A stretch of DNA of 17,241 nucleotides, from assembly GCA_017880985.1 (NCBI GenBank), contig JADGRK010000012.1, positions 1-17,241 on the forward strand. Reading direction: 5' to 3'. Of this stretch, positions 13,365 through 17,241 are shown piece after piece. Below the pieces are notes generated by a model that made no database searches, was not told where the DNA came from, and saw only the letters and a list, made by a program, of their open reading frames with translations. The translations under genes and the position numbers were made by a program. This stretch comes from Rhodoferax sp. (lineage in GTDB: Bacteria > Pseudomonadota > Gammaproteobacteria > Burkholderiales > Burkholderiaceae_C). Position 1 is the first letter of the stretch. Each line of letters opens with the position of its first letter.

Positions 13365-14924
13365 TCAACATGCTCTTTGAAGCGTGGATTGTGGTAGCTC
13401 GGGAGACGCTCGCCGGGGCAGCAATCGACCTGCCTGCAGCGCCTGCGCCAAGCGCGCGATCTCGGCCTCGGGTGAGGGCGCGCCGGTGATGGCACTGATC
13501 ACAGCCACACCCGCTGCACCGCATTGCATGGCCTGCGCGGCGCGCGGCCCATCCATGCCAGCAATGGCCACCACTGGCAGCGGCAGCAGGGCGCACCAGT
13601 AGGCGAGGTTGTCGTTGCCCTGCGCGATCCAGGGCATGCGCTTGGCCCGGGTTGGGTGGATCGGGCCGCAGGCGATGTAGCTGGGCTGCAGAGCCCAGGC
13701 GCGACAGACCTCCCAATAACTGTGGGTGCTTAGGCCCAGGCGCAGGCCGGCACCTGCAATGGCACCCAGGTCGGCGCTCTCCAGGTCTTCCTGGCCCAAG
13801 TGCACACCGTAGGCGCCTTCCTCGATGGCCAAAGCCCAGTGGTCGTTGATGAACAACTGCGCATTCACAGACTGTGCAGCGGTGATGCTGGTGCGCACCT
13901 CGTTCCGCAAAGAAGGGTGTTTGGAATCCTTGATTCGCAGTTGCACCGTGCGCACTCCGGCGTCGAGCACGCGCTGCACCCAGACGGCACTGTCCACGAT
14001 GGCGTACAGGCCCAGATCGGGCTCGCTGAGCTTGGCAAAGGCACTGCCCCCGGCCTGGCCCGCCAGGCTCATCGTGGGCAAGTTCTCAAACGCCAGCGCA
14101 AAGCGCGCGCATGGGTGCACCGGTCCGGCGCCCTGGCCCGCGCCATAGCCATGGCGCAGGGCGTGTGTGGTCGCCATCTTGGCCAGAATGATGGCCTCGA
14201 TCTCGACGAAGCCATGCGCCATGGCTGCTGCGGCGCTGGCGGCCAACACGCAGCCGGTGCCGTGGTGATGCGCGGTAGCCACGCGCGGCAGGCTCAGCCA
14301 GCCGCTCGCCTGCGGCGTGGCTGCATAGTCTTCGCTCCTGTCACCGGCCTCATCGCCGCCGGTGATCACTACCGCCTTGCAGCCCAGCGCCAACAAGGCG
14401 CTGGCGGCTTGTTCTACGGCGGGCCTGCTGTGCAGCGGCGCACCGCCCAGCAGGGCCGCGGCTTCGCTGCGGTTGGGTGTGATCAGCGTGGCGCGTGGCA
14501 GCAGGGCCGTGCGGTAGCCGTGCAACAGGGCCTGATCGGCGAAAACTGCGCCGGTGCTGGCGCGCAGCACCGGGTCCACCACCACCGGCAGGGCCGGGTG
14601 CTGCTGGCGCAGGCGGTCGATCCAGTGCGCCAGCAGCTGCAGGTTCTCGGCGCTGCCGAGCATGCCGGTCTTGATCGCAGCGGGCGGCATGTCACTGGCC
14701 AGGGCGGTCAGTTGTGCCTCCAGCAGGGCGGGGGACACCGGTTCGATCTGTTGCACTGCGACAGAGTTTTGTGCCGTGATGGCTGCCACCACGGTGCAAG
14801 CGTGCGCCCCGAACCCCTCGATCGCGCGCAGATCGGCCTGCAATCCGGCGCCGCCACCACTGTCCGAGCCGGCCACGCTCCAGACCACGGCGGGTGCCGA
14901 TTTAGGTGCTGGCTGATGGGTCAT
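13365..14924 (-). CDS. thiDE: ThiD-ThiE fusion: HMP(-P) kinase and thiamine phosphate synthase
   Basis: A 519-residue fusion. Residues about 10-275 are HMP/HMP-P kinase (ribokinase-like fold): GSDSGGGAGLQADL (19-32), VVDPVLRAS, TPNRSEAAALL, and the anion-hole block HHHGTGCVLAASAAA. After a linker of about 30 residues, the C-terminal part (about 305-500) is thiamine phosphate synthase: LYAIVDS, QLRIKD, FINDHWALAIEEGAYGVHLG, LGLSTHSYWE, IACGPIHPTRAK and PVVAIAGM. The fusion supplies the second pyrimidine phosphorylation and the joining of HMP-PP to the thiazole phosphate. The start MTHQPAPKSAPAVVWSVAGS at 14924 lies 28 bp after the thiC stop; the longer frame to 15068 overlaps thiC. The ThiE HPTRAK stretch differs somewhat from the usual FPTxTK. 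Confidence 0.93.
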   Translation of the reverse strand: MTHQPAPKSAPAVVWSVAGSDSGGGAGLQADLRAIEGFGAHACTVVAAITAQNSVAVQQIEPVSPALLEAQLTALASDMPPAAIKTGMLGSAENLQLLAHWIDRLRQQHPALPVVVDPVLRASTGAVFADQALLHGYRTALLPRATLITPNRSEAAALLGGAPLHSRPAVEQAASALLALGCKAVVITGGDEAGDRSEDYAATPQASGWLSLPRVATAHHHGTGCVLAASAAAAMAHGFVEIEAIILAKMATTHALRHGYGAGQGAGPVHPCARFALAFENLPTMSLAGQAGGSAFAKLSEPDLGLYAIVDSAVWVQRVLDAGVRTVQLRIKDSKHPSLRNEVRTSITAAQSVNAQLFINDHWALAIEEGAYGVHLGQEDLESADLGAIAGAGLRLGLSTHSYWEVCRAWALQPSYIACGPIHPTRAKRMPWIAQGNDNLAYWCALLPLPVVAIAGMDGPRAAQAMQCGAAGVAVISAITGAPSPEAEIARLAQALQAGRLLPRRASPELPQSTLQRAC

Positions 14925-14952
14925 TTTGTACTCAGGTTGCGGGCGATCTGGT

Positions 14953-16851
<1,899 letters not shown>

Positions 16852-16860
16852 CCGGGCCAT

Positions 16861-16895
16861 CCTTTCGGGGTGTCACTACACAGTGCTCCGGAAGG
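16861..16895 (-). promoter_or_regulatory. Hairpin that could mask the thiC ribosome binding site
   Basis: On the minus strand CCTTCCGG (16895-16888) can pair with CCGAAAGG (16868-16861), which contains the thiC Shine-Dalgarno, with one mismatch in eight and a loop of 19 bases. This fits a translational expression platform for the riboswitch. The pairing was found by eye and no folding energy was computed. Confidence 0.4.
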
Positions 16896-16934
16896 TGGCC
16901 AGGCGGCAAGCACGTGGGATGCTTTGATGTCTGA

Positions 16935-17034
16935 CAGCTCTTCTTACGTCGGTACTAACCGATTCAAGTTCACGGGTTTGGTTCTGGCCATCTCGGCGAC
17001 TCCACCACAATTGGCGGATCGCACCCCGGAGCGG
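16935..17034 (-). promoter_or_regulatory. TPP (THI-box) riboswitch
   Basis: On the minus strand the leader of thiC has the ordered THI-box elements. GCTCCGGGGTGCG begins P1, with GCTC (17032-17029) pairing to GAGC (16940-16937). A long P3 hairpin follows (GCGA-TCC-GCCA-ATTG-TGGT-GGA-G-TCGC), then CCGAGATGG in place of the usual CTGAGA. Next come AAACCCGTGAACTTGA and the P5 hairpin CGGTTAGTACCG, and finally GACGTAAGAAGAGC. TPP binding is expected to reduce thiC operon expression. Confidence 0.85.
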
Positions 17035-17039
17035 GGTTG

Positions 17040-17045
17040 ATTGTA
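17040..17045 (-). promoter_or_regulatory. Candidate -10 box of the thiC operon promoter
   Basis: TACAAT on the minus strand would place transcription start near 17033, exactly at the first base of the riboswitch P1 stem. The -35 position shows no good match to TTGACA. Confidence 0.45.
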
Positions 17046-17052
17046 GCGCCAA

Positions 17053-17202
17053 GCCAGGGTGGGCGGCGTGGGCCGCAAGATGGGGCTGGACGCCACCAAC
17101 AAATGGCCCGGTGAGACCAGCCGCGAGTGGGGGCGCACCATGCAGATGAGCGCCGAGGTGACAGCCTAGGTGGAGCAGCTATGGCAGACGCTGGGTTTAT
17201 AA
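17053..17202 (+). pseudogene. ubiD: Decayed C-terminus of ubiD (4-hydroxy-3-polyprenylbenzoate decarboxylase)
   Basis: The plus frame reads VGGVGRKMGLDATNKWPGET then SREWGRTMQMSAEVTA, an in-frame TAG (17167-17169), and VEQLWQTLGL-stop. This matches the end of UbiD, whose C-terminus carries a K(M/I)G(L/I)DATNKWPGET(x)REWG stretch. No start, and no UbiD sequence before 17053, is present: a stop (TAG) lies three codons upstream and the thiC promoter is beside it. The fragment is therefore a remnant, broken both by loss of about the first 90% of the gene and by the nonsense codon. An intact ubiD probably lies elsewhere, since ubiquinone synthesis needs it; that is inference. Confidence 0.75.
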
Positions 17203-17241
17203 GCAAAATAGGCCTCAAGCCCTTGTGGAACTTGCACAAAC
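17173..17241 (+). repeat. ubiD-tail plus intergenic repeat, copy B (cut by window edge)
   Basis: Matches copy A at 6076-6144 without gaps, 49 of 69 bases identical, including the last codons of the ubiD frame and the sequence that follows its stop. The AGCTAT palindrome of copy A would come next, just outside the window. Confidence 0.65.

Overview
The window looks like chromosomal DNA of a betaproteobacterium in the Burkholderiales, most likely the family Comamonadaceae (Rhodoferax/Polaromonas/Variovorax type). This is an inference from the high GC content, protein resemblance, a thiamine operon with a ThiD-ThiE fusion, and short intergenic palindromes built on an AGCTAT...ATAGCT core that are familiar from that family. 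No rRNA, tRNA, CRISPR array or intact insertion sequence is visible.

Left edge (1-2407, minus strand): three tightly coupled genes, a chorismatase of the XanB2/FkbO/Hyg5 family, a PlsC-like acyltransferase and a family 2 glycosyltransferase cut by the window edge. This is the start of what is probably an aryl polyene (xanthomonadin-like) pigment operon that continues past position 1. Just upstream lie a frameshifted short reading frame whose tail overlaps the chorismatase start, and the decayed C-terminal end of an IS91-type transposase. This looks like a breakpoint.

Middle (2911-9670): small accessory and stress genes. These are a CsbD-like protein, a thiamine-diphosphate enzyme paired with a small acidic unknown protein (both minus), a 3-methyladenine DNA glycosylase, a ChrB-domain protein with an MFS exporter, an exported YXWGXW-repeat protein and an aldo/keto reductase (all plus). 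A LysR-regulator fragment sits in front of the aldo/keto reductase.

Right part (9762-17035, minus strand): a complete-looking thiamine operon, riboswitch-thiC-thiD/E-thiS-thiG-thiH-thiF(rhodanese). ThiC makes the pyrimidine (HMP-P). ThiD phosphorylates it. ThiF activates and sulfurates ThiS. ThiH makes the glycine imine from tyrosine. ThiG builds the thiazole. ThiE joins the halves. A TPP riboswitch precedes thiC, with a candidate promoter directly before it and a hairpin that could mask the thiC ribosome binding site. A repeat-like inverted element lies over the thiH/thiF junction, extends ThiH by about 50 residues and supplies the thiF start codon.

The right edge holds a decayed ubiD C-terminus with an in-frame stop. 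Its last codons plus a downstream repeat recur, about 71% identical and ungapped, after the glycosylase gene 11,097 bp away. I did not find a clearly new multi-gene system. The most unusual items are the element at the thiH/thiF junction, the ubiD-tail/repeat pair, and the thiamine-diphosphate enzyme with its unknown partner.
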